A stretch of DNA of 64,000 bases from Thermococcus sp. P6 (GCF_002214525.1 NZ_CP015104.1:744001-808000), one strand, 5' to 3'; shown: positions 27,205-36,874, counted from the stretch's first letter. The notes: generated from the sequence alone by a model not told the origin. Program-made: numbers and translations.

Positions 27205-28444
27205 GTACGATGCGGTGGTGATCGGTGGCGGGCCGGCCGGTCTCGCAGCGGCCACGAAGGCGAAGGAACTCGGAATGGACGTTCTGCTGATAGAGAGCAG
27301 GGACTACCTCGGCGGAATACCCGTCCAGTGCGTCCATCCGGGCTTCGGGGTCCACTACTTCGGGGAGGACCTGACCGGAACGGAGTTCGCGCACCGGCTC
27401 ATCGAGAGGTTCAGGAAGGCCGGGGTGGAGTACCGCACGAACGCCCACGTCCTCGAGGTGATTCCGCACTCCTACAGGCACAGGACCCTCAAGATCGTAA
27501 CGGAGGACGGACTCTTCACCGTGATGGCGAAGACGATAATCTACGCGGCGGGAGCCCGGGAGAGGCACATGTTCGAGATCGGAATAACCGGCCGCAGGGA
27601 CGTTGGAATCTACACCGCCGGGGAAGCCCAGACCATGATGGACATCGACGGGATAATGCCCGGAAAGGAGGTGGTCATAGTAGGTTCGGGGGACGTGGGG
27701 CTGATAATGGCGAGGCGCTTCGCCCTCGAGGGCGCCCGCGTTAAGGCTGTGATAGAGATACTGCCCTACCCCGGCGGTCTCACGAGGAACGTCGTTCAGT
27801 GCCTCGAGGATTTCGGAATTCCGATCCATCTCAACCACGCCGTGATAAGGGTCGATGGAAGAAAGAGGGTCGAGAGCGTAACCGTAGCCCGTGTGGACAA
27901 AAACCTGAAGCCCATACCCGGAACGGAGGAGAAGATAGAGTGCGATACGGTGATACTCGCGGCGGGTCTGGTTCCCTACCTGAAGGTGCTGGAGAAAGCC
28001 GGAGTCGAGGTGGACCCGGCCACGGGAGGACCGGTCGTCAACAGCTACCTCGAAACGAGCATTCCGGGTATCTTCGTGGCCGGAAACGCGCTGATTATCA
28101 ACGATCTTGTTGACTACGTGGTCGAGCAGGGAGAGGAAGCCGCCAGAGGGGCCTACGAGTTCGTCAAAAACGACGGTCTGCCCGCCCTCAGGTGGAGGAA
28201 GCTCGTGAAGGGAAGGAACGTTAGACTTGCCGTCCCGCACTACCTTACCGACACGAAAGATACCGTGATCTACGCGAGGGTCTCCAAGCCCGAGGAGAAG
28301 GTTAAGGTCCGCTTCCCCGAGATCGGGAAGGAGATACGCCTACCCTTCGTCAAACCCTCGGAGATGATACGGGTGAAGCTAAAGGCCGAGGAGATAGCCC
28401 GAGCGAAAGGAACTATCACGATGGAGGTCGTTCGGGATGAGTGA
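27194..28444 (+). CDS. FAD/NAD(P)-dependent oxidoreductase subunit of glycerol-3-phosphate dehydrogenase
   Basis: 416 residues. Two dinucleotide folds: N-terminal VIGGGPAGLAAATKAKELG and internal VVIVGSGDVGLIMARRFALEGA, with GIFVAGNALIINDLVDYV near the FAD site. Resembles the NADH oxidase-like subunit encoded with archaeal GlpA; it probably relays electrons from GlpA to a cofactor such as NAD or a [2Fe-2S] partner. It starts at ATG 27194 inside glpA and overlaps the DUF1667 gene by 8 bp. The exact electron acceptor is unknown. Confidence 0.85.
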   Translation: MKSEYDAVVIGGGPAGLAAATKAKELGMDVLLIESRDYLGGIPVQCVHPGFGVHYFGEDLTGTEFAHRLIERFRKAGVEYRTNAHVLEVIPHSYRHRTLKIVTEDGLFTVMAKTIIYAAGARERHMFEIGITGRRDVGIYTAGEAQTMMDIDGIMPGKEVVIVGSGDVGLIMARRFALEGARVKAVIEILPYPGGLTRNVVQCLEDFGIPIHLNHAVIRVDGRKRVESVTVARVDKNLKPIPGTEEKIECDTVILAAGLVPYLKVLEKAGVEVDPATGGPVVNSYLETSIPGIFVAGNALIINDLVDYVVEQGEEAARGAYEFVKNDGLPALRWRKLVKGRNVRLAVPHYLTDTKDTVIYARVSKPEEKVKVRFPEIGKEIRLPFVKPSEMIRVKLKAEEIARAKGTITMEVVRDE

Positions 28445-28799
28445 AAGGAAGTTCAAACTCACCTGCATCGTCTGTCCCCTCGGCTGCGAGGTGGAGGTGA
28501 CGATGGAGGATGGCAGGATAACGAAGGTTGAGGGTTGCAGGTGTCCCCGGGGAAGGGATTATGCTATCCAGGAGGTAACGGAACCCAAGCGTACGGTCAT
28601 GAGCGTCGTGCCAGTTAAGGGAGGGAAGTTCCCGACGGTTGCCGTGAAAAGCGACAGACCCGTTCCAAAGGAGCTGATACCGAAGATAATGCGCGAGCTC
28701 GCCGGTGTGGAACTCGAGGCACCGGTTAAGGTCGGGGAGATAGTGGTGGAGAACGTCCTTGGAACCGGGGCAAACATAGTGGCCACGAGGGAGGCGTAG
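28437..28799 (+). CDS. DUF1667 iron-sulfur protein of the glycerol-3-phosphate dehydrogenase operon
   Basis: 120 residues. An N-terminal cysteine cluster CIVCPLGCEV plus GCRCPRG resembles the [4Fe-4S] module of molybdopterin oxidoreductases. The rest (ITKVEGC, TVMSVVPVKGGKFPTVAVKSDRPVPKEL) is the DUF1667 domain. It is the third gene of the overlapping operon, analogous in position to bacterial glpC, so an electron-transfer role is inferred. A T-run (CCCCTTTTTAAC) follows the stop. Confidence 0.85.
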   Translation: MSERKFKLTCIVCPLGCEVEVTMEDGRITKVEGCRCPRGRDYAIQEVTEPKRTVMSVVPVKGGKFPTVAVKSDRPVPKELIPKIMRELAGVELEAPVKVGEIVVENVLGTGANIVATREA

Positions 28800-28840
28800 C
28801 CCCCTTTTTAACTTTCAAAAGCCTTAAATACCTAAAACTA

Positions 28841-28857
28841 TAACACTGCGAGTGATA
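28841..28857. promoter_or_regulatory. Thermococcales glycolytic motif (Tgr site) downstream of the gor TATA box
   Basis: TAACAC-TGCGA-GTGATA differs from TATCAC-N5-GTGATA at one base. The TATA-like CCTTAAATAC is at 28822-28831, so the motif lies downstream of it and overlaps the expected transcription start. That is the repressing arrangement known for glycolytic genes of the Tgr regulon. It ends 13 bp before the gor ATG. Confidence 0.85.
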
Positions 28858-28870
28858 CGGGGTGGTGAAA

Positions 28871-30829
28871 ATGAAGTTCACGGTTTTACGGATCAACCTC
28901 AACGAGGGAAAGGTCGAGGGCGAGGAGTTCGAAAAGGAGGGAGTCTACGGGGTAATCGACTACGGCATAGAGCTCCACGAGAGACTCGGAACCCACAGCA
29001 TAGACCCCTACGACGGGAGGAACGTTACCGTAATGGGAATGGGGCCCTTCTCGGGTTCGGCCCTTCCCGGCGCCCACAGGTTAGTCTTCTTCTTCCGCTC
29101 ACCCCTCTACGGCACCCTCTTCCCCTCGACCATGGGCGGAGCGGCCTACGCCTTTAAGAACGTGGGGGTGGACTTCGTCACCTTCGAGGGAAAGGCAGAG
29201 AAGCCCGTGGTGGTTCTCCTCTACAACGACGGCGAGAAGGTGAACGTTGAGCTTCAGGAGATAGAACTCGAGAAGGTCCTCGAGATATGGAGGGGTTACA
29301 AGGGTGAAGAAGGCGTCTACGCGCTCACCCAGTACCTCATAGACACCTTCGGCGGGAGGTTCGATTTCGAGTACAGGATAGCCGTCGTCGGTCCGGCCTC
29401 GCTCAACACCAACTACGGGGGAATATTCTCCCAGGCGCTGAGAAAGGGGAAGAGGCTCGTTGGAAGCGAGGACTGGGCCGCCCGTGGAGGCTCCGGCTCG
29501 GTTCTCCTGAGGGCCCACAACGTCGTGGGGATAATCTTCGGCGGAAAGCCCGGAAGAAGGAACTTCCCGGGAGAGAACATCGGCAGCTTCAAGAACGCGA
29601 AGGCCATCGTCGAGGGCGTCCACAAGAAGCCCTACAACGAGGTGGTTAGCGAGAAAACCGTTAAATACCGCTTTAATCCCAAACTCAACAGCGGTGGAAC
29701 CTTCGGCGGCAACTACCCGGCCGAGGGTGACTTTGTTCCAATCCTGAACTGGCAGATGCCCTACATTCCAAAGGAGGAGCGCATTAAGATCCACGAGAAC
29801 ATTATGAAGCACTACTGGGAGGAATTCAACGAGGAGGCCATAAAACCAAGGAACTGGACCACCTGTGGAGAACCCTGTCCCGTGGTGTGCAAGAAGCACC
29901 GCAGGGGCCACCACGTCGAGTACGAGCCCTACGAGGCCAACGGACCCCTGAGCGGAAGCATAAGCCTGAGGGCCAGCGACATAAGCGTGCATGCGGTTGA
30001 CGCGATGGGCTTCGATGCCATAGAGTTCGGTGGGACCGCGGCGTGGGTTTTGGAACTGCTCCACCGCGGCCTGCTCAGGCCGGAGGAGGTTGGCCTAAGC
30101 GGTAAGCCGGAGTTCACGAAGGAGGCGCTCATTGAAAGGCCGGTTGAAGCGAGCGAGGTTAACGCCAGACTCGTGGCCGAGCTTGCCCGCAGGGTGGCCT
30201 TCGCCGAGAACGAGATAGCGAGGATAATCGGCCTCGGAAAGAGGAAGGCTTCCATAATCCTTGACGAGAGGTTCAAGGACAGGCTTGACTACGGAGAGAG
30301 CTTCAAGGACTACGCCGTTTTCACGCCGCTCGGCGAGGACGGAGAGATGACCCCGACGATGTACTGGGCCATTGGGAACTACATCCCCCTCCCGATTCAG
30401 GGGCGCTACTGGACGTTCTACCAGTTTGGAGTCTTTTTAGAGCCCGAGGAGCTCGCCCATAAGATAATCGCCTCGGCCCTCTGGGAGTTCTGGTACGATA
30501 ACGTCGGCTGGTGCCGGTTCCACAGGGGATGGATGAAGCCCGTTCTCAAGGCCCTCTTCATGGAGGCCTACGGTGAAAACGTCGACATGGAAGGACACGC
30601 AAGGGAACAGATCAAGAGGCTCATCGACTATGCCAGAAAAGCCGGCTACACCCCGGCCTTCTGGGACTCCATGAGGGTCATAGACCTGATAGCCGCCGGA
30701 AGCGAGGAGTTCGGGAACGAGCACTGGGCCGAAAAGTTCAGGATCGACAAGGTCGGCACCGCGAAGGAGTACCTCGAGAGGGTTCTCGAGGCCTACAGCA
30801 GGTCCCTCGACGTGGACTGGAGGATCTAA
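28871..30829 (+). CDS. gor: Glyceraldehyde-3-phosphate:ferredoxin oxidoreductase (GAPOR, tungsten enzyme)
   Basis: 652 residues, AOR family. It oxidises glyceraldehyde 3-phosphate directly to 3-phosphoglycerate with ferredoxin as acceptor, the key step of the modified Embden-Meyerhof pathway. Motifs include LFPSTMGGAAYAFKNVG, SEDWAARGGSGSVLLRAHN, the cluster cysteines TTCGEPCPVVCKKHR with a fourth in GWCRFHRG, and DAIEFGGTAAWVLEL. It resembles Pyrococcus GAPOR along its whole length rather than AOR or FOR. Start is ATG 28871 after GGGGTGGTG. Next to the glycerol genes that supply triose phosphate. Confidence 0.93.
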   Translation: MKFTVLRINLNEGKVEGEEFEKEGVYGVIDYGIELHERLGTHSIDPYDGRNVTVMGMGPFSGSALPGAHRLVFFFRSPLYGTLFPSTMGGAAYAFKNVGVDFVTFEGKAEKPVVVLLYNDGEKVNVELQEIELEKVLEIWRGYKGEEGVYALTQYLIDTFGGRFDFEYRIAVVGPASLNTNYGGIFSQALRKGKRLVGSEDWAARGGSGSVLLRAHNVVGIIFGGKPGRRNFPGENIGSFKNAKAIVEGVHKKPYNEVVSEKTVKYRFNPKLNSGGTFGGNYPAEGDFVPILNWQMPYIPKEERIKIHENIMKHYWEEFNEEAIKPRNWTTCGEPCPVVCKKHRRGHHVEYEPYEANGPLSGSISLRASDISVHAVDAMGFDAIEFGGTAAWVLELLHRGLLRPEEVGLSGKPEFTKEALIERPVEASEVNARLVAELARRVAFAENEIARIIGLGKRKASIILDERFKDRLDYGESFKDYAVFTPLGEDGEMTPTMYWAIGNYIPLPIQGRYWTFYQFGVFLEPEELAHKIIASALWEFWYDNVGWCRFHRGWMKPVLKALFMEAYGENVDMEGHAREQIKRLIDYARKAGYTPAFWDSMRVIDLIAAGSEEFGNEHWAEKFRIDKVGTAKEYLERVLEAYSRSLDVDWRI

Positions 30830-30883
30830 GCCTCCGGCCAAACCCTTATATCCCTCTTTTCTACACGCTCTCAGGTGGACGGA

Positions 30884-32146
30884 ATGAAGGCTGTGGTTGT
30901 GGGCTCTGGAATAGGGGGATTGCTAACGGCTTCCTTCCTCGCAAGAGGGGGGCATGAGGTTACGGTTCTCGAGAGGGCGCCCTACATCGGCGGTCGCTTC
31001 ACGAACCTGAGCTACAGGGGCTTCGGTCTCTCAACGGGAGCCTTTCACATGGTCCCCCACGGTGAGAACGGCCCGCTTGCCCATCTCCTCGGACTCCTCG
31101 GTGCGAACGTCCGGATAGTCAACTCCAGCCCGAAGGGGATGATCCTCTACGGGGGAAGGACCTTCCACTACAGGGAGGGGTGGAAGCACCTAAGCCTCAG
31201 GGAGAAGGCCCGGGCCATGAAGCTTATGGCAGAGATAAAGCGGAACAGGCTTCCTAAGGGAGAAGAGGCCGAGATGAGCGGAAGGGAGTGGATAAGGGAA
31301 AAGGTTGGGGACAACGAGTTCGTTGACCTCTTCATAGAGAGCTTTCTCGGATGGGCGGACAGCGTTCTGGACGTCCCGGCGGGGGAACTGGCGAGGGAGA
31401 TAAAGGCGACTCTGAGATGGGGTGGGCCCGGGCTGATAAAAGGCGGCTGCAGGGCCGTAACGGACGAGCTGGCGAGAATAGTCCGGTCAAACGGTGGGAG
31501 AATCCTCACGCGGAAGAACGTGGCCGAGATAGACGTCGATTCTCGGAGGGTTCTAACGTCTGACGGCGAGGAGTTCCCCTACGATACGCTGATATCGAAC
31601 GCCGGGATAAAGGAAACCGTGGAGCTGATCGGTAGGGAGAACTTCGAGGCCGACTACCTGAGGAGGGTCGATTCCTTAAAGCCGGGTGAGGGGATAAAAT
31701 ACAACGTCGCGCTCAGGGGAAAAACGAGGATCGGAAACACGGTTGTGTTCACACTGGATGCGGAGCGCATAAACGGCTACAACGAACCCTCGAGCCTCTC
31801 GCCGGAGCTGGCGAGGGAAGGGTACACCCTCCTGATGTTCCACCACGCCCTCAGGGGAAGGAACCTCAAAAGGGAGAGGGAAAAGGGCATCGAAGACATC
31901 CACCGCATCCTTCCCGACCTCGACCGGGAGGGTGAGATACTGCTGATCCAGAGTTACCTCGACGGAAACCCCGTCAACAGGGTCGCCAGCGGGCAGACGG
32001 TTGAAGACTTCCCCATGGAGGGTGTCTACGTCGTTGGCGACGCCTACAAACTCCCCGGGGGAATAGAGGTCGAGGGGATAGCCCTCGGCGTTATGAGGAC
32101 GCTTGAGAGACTCGGCCTCGGGAACTTCGGTGAATGGTACCTTTAG
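30884..32146 (+). CDS. Phytoene-desaturase-like FAD-dependent oxidoreductase
   Basis: About 420 residues. N-terminal FAD fold [27 protein letters not shown] with the following [24 protein letters not shown]. The C-terminal FAD motif is [26 protein letters not shown]. This is the CrtI/amine oxidase-like family; archaeal relatives can act on polyprenoid chains, but no substrate is indicated here. Start is ATG 30884 after CAGGTGG, with a TATA-like CCTTATATCC at about 30843. Stands alone between gor and the carbamate kinase-like gene. Confidence 0.8.
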   Translation: MKAVVVGSGIGGLLTASFLARGGHEVTVLERAPYIGGRFTNLSYRGFGLSTGAFHMVPHGENGPLAHLLGLLGANVRIVNSSPKGMILYGGRTFHYREGWKHLSLREKARAMKLMAEIKRNRLPKGEEAEMSGREWIREKVGDNEFVDLFIESFLGWADSVLDVPAGELAREIKATLRWGGPGLIKGGCRAVTDELARIVRSNGGRILTRKNVAEIDVDSRRVLTSDGEEFPYDTLISNAGIKETVELIGRENFEADYLRRVDSLKPGEGIKYNVALRGKTRIGNTVVFTLDAERINGYNEPSSLSPELAREGYTLLMFHHALRGRNLKREREKGIEDIHRILPDLDREGEILLIQSYLDGNPVNRVASGQTVEDFPMEGVYVVGDAYKLPGGIEVEGIALGVMRTLERLGLGNFGEWYL

Positions 32147-32270
32147 ACGGAAACTTTACCTTTATCAAATTATTTCCGCCTTTTCCGAACCTTTTTCCAG
32201 TGAACTCTTCGTTACCCTAACGAACGTTTTTATTCCCGGGAGCGTATCCATACATCCCGGGGTGATGATC

Positions 32271-33218
32271 ATGAAGAGGCTCGTCATAGCCCTTGGAGGC
32301 AACGCCATCCTCCAGAGGGGGCAGAAAGGAACTTACGAGGAGCAGATGGCCAACGTCACCAAAACGGCAAGGCAGATAGTCGATATAATCCTGAGCGGGG
32401 ATTACGAGGTTGTGGTAACCCACGGAAACGGCCCACAGGTTGGAGCCCTGCTGCTGCAGATGGAAGCCGGCCAGCAGGTTCACGGAATTCCGGCACAGCC
32501 CATGGACGTTGCGGGTGCGATGACGCAGGGTCAGATAGGCTACATGATAGGGCAGGCTATAATCAACGAACTGAGGAAAAGAGGAATAGAAAAACCGGTG
32601 GCAACCATAGTGACCCAGACGATTGTGGACGCAAAAGATCCTGCCTTCCAGAACCCGAGCAAGCCCGTTGGGCCTTTCTACGACGAGGAAACAGCCAGAA
32701 AGCTTGCAAAGGAGAAGGGCTGGACGATAATAGAGGATTCCGGCAGGGGCTGGAGGAGGGTCGTTCCAAGCCCGGATCCAAAGGGACACGTGGAAACTCC
32801 CGTTATAGTCAATCTCGTCAGGAACGGCTTTATAGTCATAGCAAGCGGTGGAGGCGGGGTTCCCGTCGTGGAGGGGAACGGCCAGCTCAGGGGCGTGGAG
32901 GCGGTCATAGACAAGGACCTCGCCGGGGAGAAACTGGCGGAAGAGGTAAACGCCGACGTCCTTATGATCCTCACCGACGTCAACGGAGCGGCTTTGAACT
33001 ACGGGAAGCCCGACGAGAGGTGGCTTGGAAGGGTTACCGTGGATGAGCTGAGAAGGTACCACAAGGAAGGCCACTTCAAGAAGGGCAGCATGGGGCCCAA
33101 GGTCCTCGCGGCCATAAGGTTCGTGGAATGGGGCGGCGAGAGAGCGGTTATAGCCTCCCTCGATAGGGCCGTCGAGGCCCTCGAAGGAAAAACCGGAACG
33201 CAGGTCGTGAAGGGCTAA
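32271..33218 (+). CDS. cpkA: Carbamate kinase-like carbamoyl phosphate synthetase
   Basis: 315 residues. Carbamate kinase fold with [74 protein letters not shown] and [11 protein letters not shown]. In Thermococcales this enzyme was described as making carbamoyl phosphate from ammonia and bicarbonate for arginine and pyrimidine synthesis. Start is ATG 32271 behind GGGGTGATGATC; ATG 32265 lies within the ribosome site. A TATA-like CGTTTTTATTC is at about 32225. Confidence 0.92.
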   Translation: MKRLVIALGGNAILQRGQKGTYEEQMANVTKTARQIVDIILSGDYEVVVTHGNGPQVGALLLQMEAGQQVHGIPAQPMDVAGAMTQGQIGYMIGQAIINELRKRGIEKPVATIVTQTIVDAKDPAFQNPSKPVGPFYDEETARKLAKEKGWTIIEDSGRGWRRVVPSPDPKGHVETPVIVNLVRNGFIVIASGGGGVPVVEGNGQLRGVEAVIDKDLAGEKLAEEVNADVLMILTDVNGAALNYGKPDERWLGRVTVDELRRYHKEGHFKKGSMGPKVLAAIRFVEWGGERAVIASLDRAVEALEGKTGTQVVKG

Positions 33219-33264
33219 TCGAAAGGATTAAATACTTTCTTTTCCTTACACCCTTGGTGATAAC

Positions 33265-34101
33265 ATGGCCTACGAAGGGTTTTTCGGTTCGTTGCTGTGG
33301 ATGCTCCTCTTCATCTACATCCTGCTGTGGCCACAGATGCAGTACAGGGGACTGCAGGCCGCCAGAATGAGACTCCTGAGAAGGCTCTCGGAAAAGCGCG
33401 GATCAACGGTAGTAACCATGATCCACAGACAGGAGAAGATAGGTCTTTTCGGTATACCCTTCTACAAGTTCATAAGCATCGAGGACAGCGAGGAGGTTTT
33501 GAGGGCGATCCGATCGGCACCCAAGGATAAACCGATAGATCTCATAATACACACACCGGGCGGGCTCGTTTTAGCGGCCACACAGATAGCCAAAGCCCTC
33601 CACGATCATCCCGCCGAAACCCGGGTCATAGTTCCCCACTACGCCATGAGCGGTGGGACGCTGATAGCCCTGGCGGCGGACAAAATAATAATGGACCCCC
33701 ACGCTGTCTTGGGGCCGGTGGACCCGCAACTCGACAAGTATCCGGCGCCGAGCATAGTGAAGGCCGTCGAGAGGAAAGGAGTTGACAAGGTGGACGACGA
33801 AACGCTTATACTGGCGGATGTGGCTGAAAAGGCAATAGCACAGGTCCGGGATTTCATTTACAACCTCCTGAAGGATAGATATGGGGACGAAAAGGGCCGG
33901 GAACTGGCCAGAACCCTAACCGAAGGACGGTGGACCCACGATTACCCGATAACCTATGAACACGCCCTTGAGCTCGGTCTCCCCGTGAGTACGGACGTTC
34001 CCACCGAGGTCTACTCCCTCATGGATCTCTACAGGCAACCGATAAAGCAGAGGGAGACGATCGAGTTCGTACCCTACGCCGGAAGGGGCAAGAGCCCCTG
34101 A
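33265..34101 (+). CDS. Membrane-anchored Clp-fold serine protease (SDH proteinase family)
   Basis: 278 residues. An N-terminal transmembrane helix (LLWMLLFIYILLWP) precedes a ClpP/SppA-like domain: IDLIIHTPGGLVLAATQIAKAL, then VPHYAMSGGTLIALAADKIIMDPHAVLGPVDPQL. S129 in MSGG is the likely nucleophile, and the DPHAVLGPVDPQ loop is diagnostic of the SDH_sah family. The protease domain should face the cytoplasm or the outside depending on topology. Its ATG follows GGTGATAAC; the TATA-like GATTAAATAC is at about 33226. Confidence 0.85.
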   Translation: MAYEGFFGSLLWMLLFIYILLWPQMQYRGLQAARMRLLRRLSEKRGSTVVTMIHRQEKIGLFGIPFYKFISIEDSEEVLRAIRSAPKDKPIDLIIHTPGGLVLAATQIAKALHDHPAETRVIVPHYAMSGGTLIALAADKIIMDPHAVLGPVDPQLDKYPAPSIVKAVERKGVDKVDDETLILADVAEKAIAQVRDFIYNLLKDRYGDEKGRELARTLTEGRWTHDYPITYEHALELGLPVSTDVPTEVYSLMDLYRQPIKQRETIEFVPYAGRGKSP

Positions 34102-34175
34102 GGTTTGATTATCCCTTCTTTTCATCATGGATTAAGCCAAAAAGTTTTTATTTAGTCCCCACCTTTCCAGTTCAG

Positions 34176-34232
34176 ATGGTCAAGCAGGATGCTGTTCTAA
34201 AAATAGGGAAGGGGAAGAGAGATGCAGGTTAA
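34176..34232 (+). CDS. Possible leaderless 18-codon upstream ORF
   Basis: ATG 34176 opens an 18-codon frame (MVKQDAVLKIGKGKRDAG) that ends at TAA 34230-34232, overlapping the coiled-coil gene start at 34222 in another frame. The TATA-like AAGTTTTTATTTAG (34143-34154) lies about 28 bp before ATG 34176, so this ATG would be at the mRNA 5' end. It might be a regulatory leader ORF or simply untranslated leader. Basic content, no known family. Confidence 0.3.
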   Translation: MVKQDAVLKIGKGKRDAG

Positions 34233-35124
34233 GGTAGATCCAGAGGAAATTAAGAGGATCAAAAGGGAGCTGGAGGCCCTTGAAAAGGAGAGAAACGAGA
34301 TAAGGGCCAAACTGGAGGAGGTGGAGAAGGAGCTTCAAATCTGGACCCAGAGGAGGAATGAAAAGAACAACGAGGTCAAGGAGCTGCGCCAGAAGGGACG
34401 TGAATACAGGGACAAGAGGGACGGGATAAACAGGCAGATACAGGAGCTCAAGAAGAACCGCGAGGAGATAAACGCCAAGCTCGACCTTCTCTACCAGGAG
34501 ATACTCGAATACAGGACGAAGAGGGACGAGTACAACCAGCTCAGGCGCCTCAAGATCCCCGCGGATAAGATAAAGGAAAGGATAGAGAAGCTGGAATGGG
34601 AGCTTCAGACCAACCCGACGATAAAGCCCGATAGGGAGAAGCAGATAGTCGATCAGATTCAGGTTCTGGCCACGGAACTTGAGATAATCCAGCAGGCCCA
34701 GAAGTTCCACAACAAACTAGTGGAGACGAGGAAGAAGATAGACCAGCTCAAGAAGGCCAGAAGGGGCATAAACATGGAGATCCGGAAGCTTGCCAACCAG
34801 AGCCAGCAGTTCCACGAACAGATGATAAAGGCCTTCAAGGGAGCCGACGAGGTCAAGAAGGAGGCGGACGAGTACCACGCCAAGGTCGTCGAACTCTACG
34901 AGAAACTGAGGGGTATCAGAAAGGAACTCAGGGAAGTTGAGAGGAAGATAGAGGATTACAACAACAGGCACAAGGAGCTCATAGCCTACCAGCTCGTTGC
35001 CAGAATGCGCTCCCAGAAAGGCGGCAGCTTCGAGAAGGCCGTTGAAGCCCTCGAGAAGTTCAAGCGCGGTGAAAAGCTTACGCTGGATGAGCTGCTCCTC
35101 CTCCAGAGGTACAACCTCGTCTGA
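34222..35124 (+). CDS. Long coiled-coil protein (COG1340-like)
   Basis: 300 residues, almost entirely heptad-rich charged coiled coil (RELEALEKERNEIRAKLEE to about 245), with a small C-terminal helical tail (SFEKAVEALEKFKRGEKLTLDELLLLQRY). Relatives are sometimes named phosphoserine phosphatase in databases, but there is no HAD motif here, so I do not use that name. Ribosome site GGGGAAGAGAG. It ends 9 bp before arcS, suggesting co-transcription. Molecular role unknown. Confidence 0.82.
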   Translation: MQVKVDPEEIKRIKRELEALEKERNEIRAKLEEVEKELQIWTQRRNEKNNEVKELRQKGREYRDKRDGINRQIQELKKNREEINAKLDLLYQEILEYRTKRDEYNQLRRLKIPADKIKERIEKLEWELQTNPTIKPDREKQIVDQIQVLATELEIIQQAQKFHNKLVETRKKIDQLKKARRGINMEIRKLANQSQQFHEQMIKAFKGADEVKKEADEYHAKVVELYEKLRGIRKELREVERKIEDYNNRHKELIAYQLVARMRSQKGGSFEKAVEALEKFKRGEKLTLDELLLLQRYNLV

Positions 35125-35133
35125 GGTCTCCCC

Positions 35134-36837
35134 ATGGAAGTTATCAGGCACGAGGGGCCCGGGAGGCTGGGCCTCGTAAGGATCGGGGAGCGCACGTTCT
35201 CAACCCCCGCCCTGGCCGGGGTAGACTTCACTCTGTCCCGGTTCAACTCCTTCTTCCATCCCTCCGAACCCGGTGATTACGACTTCAACCTCGCCCCTTC
35301 CATACCCCTTGGCTTCTACACACCGGGAGAGGTCATAGAGAAGGCCCTGGAGAGACTCCGGGGTGTGAACTACAGGGATTTTAACGCCTTCTACTTTCCA
35401 GCCCTGAGGAGAACGGAATACCTGAAGGAGCTCTTCGAGATAATAGAGGCCAATAACTTCGACGCCATCTACCTCGGCAACTCGAAGATCCTCGTCAGGG
35501 AATACCGCTACTTTGTGAAGACCCTCAGGGAGCTCCGGGAGAGGTTTCCGAACACCATGATAATAACCGATCTGGAGCCCTTTTTCTATCCGCTGGCGGT
35601 TTACCTCGGCGTTGACGCCTTCGACACCCGCTCCCTCAGGTTGTACGACTTCGAGGGGAAGGGCTTCAACCCATACGCCCCCGTAGTCTGGGGGGAGGGC
35701 GGTAACTCCCTCGACTTCGCCCGTGAGACGATCCTCCTGATAAGAAAATCCCTGAAAGAGGGGAAACTCCGCTATCTCGTTGAGAACTACTTCTCAACCC
35801 AGTACCACGCGGGCATATTGAGAATAGCGGACGTTGAAAACCCCGATTACCTCGAGAAGTACACCCCAATTCAAACGGAGACGATCTATTTCATAAGCGA
35901 CGCCTCCGTCAGAAGGCCCGAGGTAAGGAGGTGGCATGAGAGGGTTCTGGAGAGGTTCGAACCGCCGGAGAACACGGAACTGGTCCTCCTGCTGCCGTGC
36001 TCCGCCAAAAAGCCCTACTCCTCCTCACGCTCCCACATCCTTTACCGGAAGGCCATTAAGGAAGCCCTCGGCCCGGGAGCGAGCAGGGTGCACGAGCTTA
36101 TCCTGACCTCACCCTTCGGCGTGGTCCCGAGGGAGTGGGAGTGGCTGGCCAGATACGATATCGTGGTTACAGGCCACTGGAGCGAGGAGGAGATAAACTC
36201 CGCGGCGGAGCTTTTAGCAAGGACTCTCGAAAAGTATCCCGATCTGCCCGTTGTTGCACACCTCGATGAGGCGTACGTTGAAATAGCCCGGAGAGCGGGC
36301 GATATTGCCGGGAGGGAGATAATCTTCACGGAAGTCAGGAACGGAACCACCAGCGGGGAGAGCCTTGAGTCCCTCAGGGAGACGCTGGGGAACTTCGAGC
36401 TCGAGGGGAGCGGGGAGGATAGGAGGTACCGCCACTTCGAGAACCTGAGGAAGGTGTTTGACTTCTACTTTGGCCCGGGAGCCGGAAAGGCCATCCTTCC
36501 GGATGAGGGGCAGGTAAAGGGCTCAAAGATGCTCCGCCTCTTCGTGAATGGGAAACAGACCGGAACCTTTAGGGAGGGCGTGATAAGCGTCACCCCCTTT
36601 GGAATGGAGAGGATATACGAAAGGCTCAAAGCTTACTACGTGAGGATTGACTTCGAACTTCGCGGTGACGTGTTTGCGGTGGGCGTTGAGGAGGCCGACG
36701 AGAGGATAAGGCCTGGTGACATCGTGGGCGTTGTGAGGGACGAAAAGGTCGTAGGCGTCGGCAGGGCCGTCCTCAACGGCGAGGAGATGATGAGGGCAAA
36801 GAGGGGCGTTGCGGTAAAAGTTAGAAAAAAAGCTTAA
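35134..36837 (+). CDS. arcS: Archaeosine synthase ArcS
   Basis: 567 residues. Acts on preQ0 at position 15 of tRNA in archaeosine formation; in Thermococcales it works with a radical SAM partner (RaSEA), not seen here. The N-terminal part is a TGT-like barrel that lacks the transglycosylase catalytic residues. The central ArcS core carries PCSAKKPYSSSRSH at about 288-301, and a PUA domain closes the C-terminus (GDVFAVGVEEADERIRPGDIVGVV). Start ATG 35134 follows GAGGTCTCC. A hairpin plus T-run lies just after the stop. Confidence 0.9.
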   Translation: MEVIRHEGPGRLGLVRIGERTFSTPALAGVDFTLSRFNSFFHPSEPGDYDFNLAPSIPLGFYTPGEVIEKALERLRGVNYRDFNAFYFPALRRTEYLKELFEIIEANNFDAIYLGNSKILVREYRYFVKTLRELRERFPNTMIITDLEPFFYPLAVYLGVDAFDTRSLRLYDFEGKGFNPYAPVVWGEGGNSLDFARETILLIRKSLKEGKLRYLVENYFSTQYHAGILRIADVENPDYLEKYTPIQTETIYFISDASVRRPEVRRWHERVLERFEPPENTELVLLLPCSAKKPYSSSRSHILYRKAIKEALGPGASRVHELILTSPFGVVPREWEWLARYDIVVTGHWSEEEINSAAELLARTLEKYPDLPVVAHLDEAYVEIARRAGDIAGREIIFTEVRNGTTSGESLESLRETLGNFELEGSGEDRRYRHFENLRKVFDFYFGPGAGKAILPDEGQVKGSKMLRLFVNGKQTGTFREGVISVTPFGMERIYERLKAYYVRIDFELRGDVFAVGVEEADERIRPGDIVGVVRDEKVVGVGRAVLNGEEMMRAKRGVAVKVRKKA

Positions 36838-36847
36838 GCTTAGGGCC

Positions 36848-36874
36848 CTGTGCCTCCACAGTTCGCTTTTTCAA
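36848..36874 (+). terminator. Hairpin and T-run after arcS
   Basis: CTGTG-CCTC-CACAG (36848-36861) is followed by TTCGCTTTTTC, 10 bases after the arcS stop, in the convergent gap before the ABC transporter ATPase gene. Archaeal termination depends mainly on the T-run; the hairpin may be incidental. Confidence 0.4.

Noticed and set aside
34222-35124. Naming the coiled-coil protein a phosphoserine phosphatase
   Set aside because: Databases sometimes carry this name, but no HAD-type DxDx(T/V) motif or phosphatase domain is visible.
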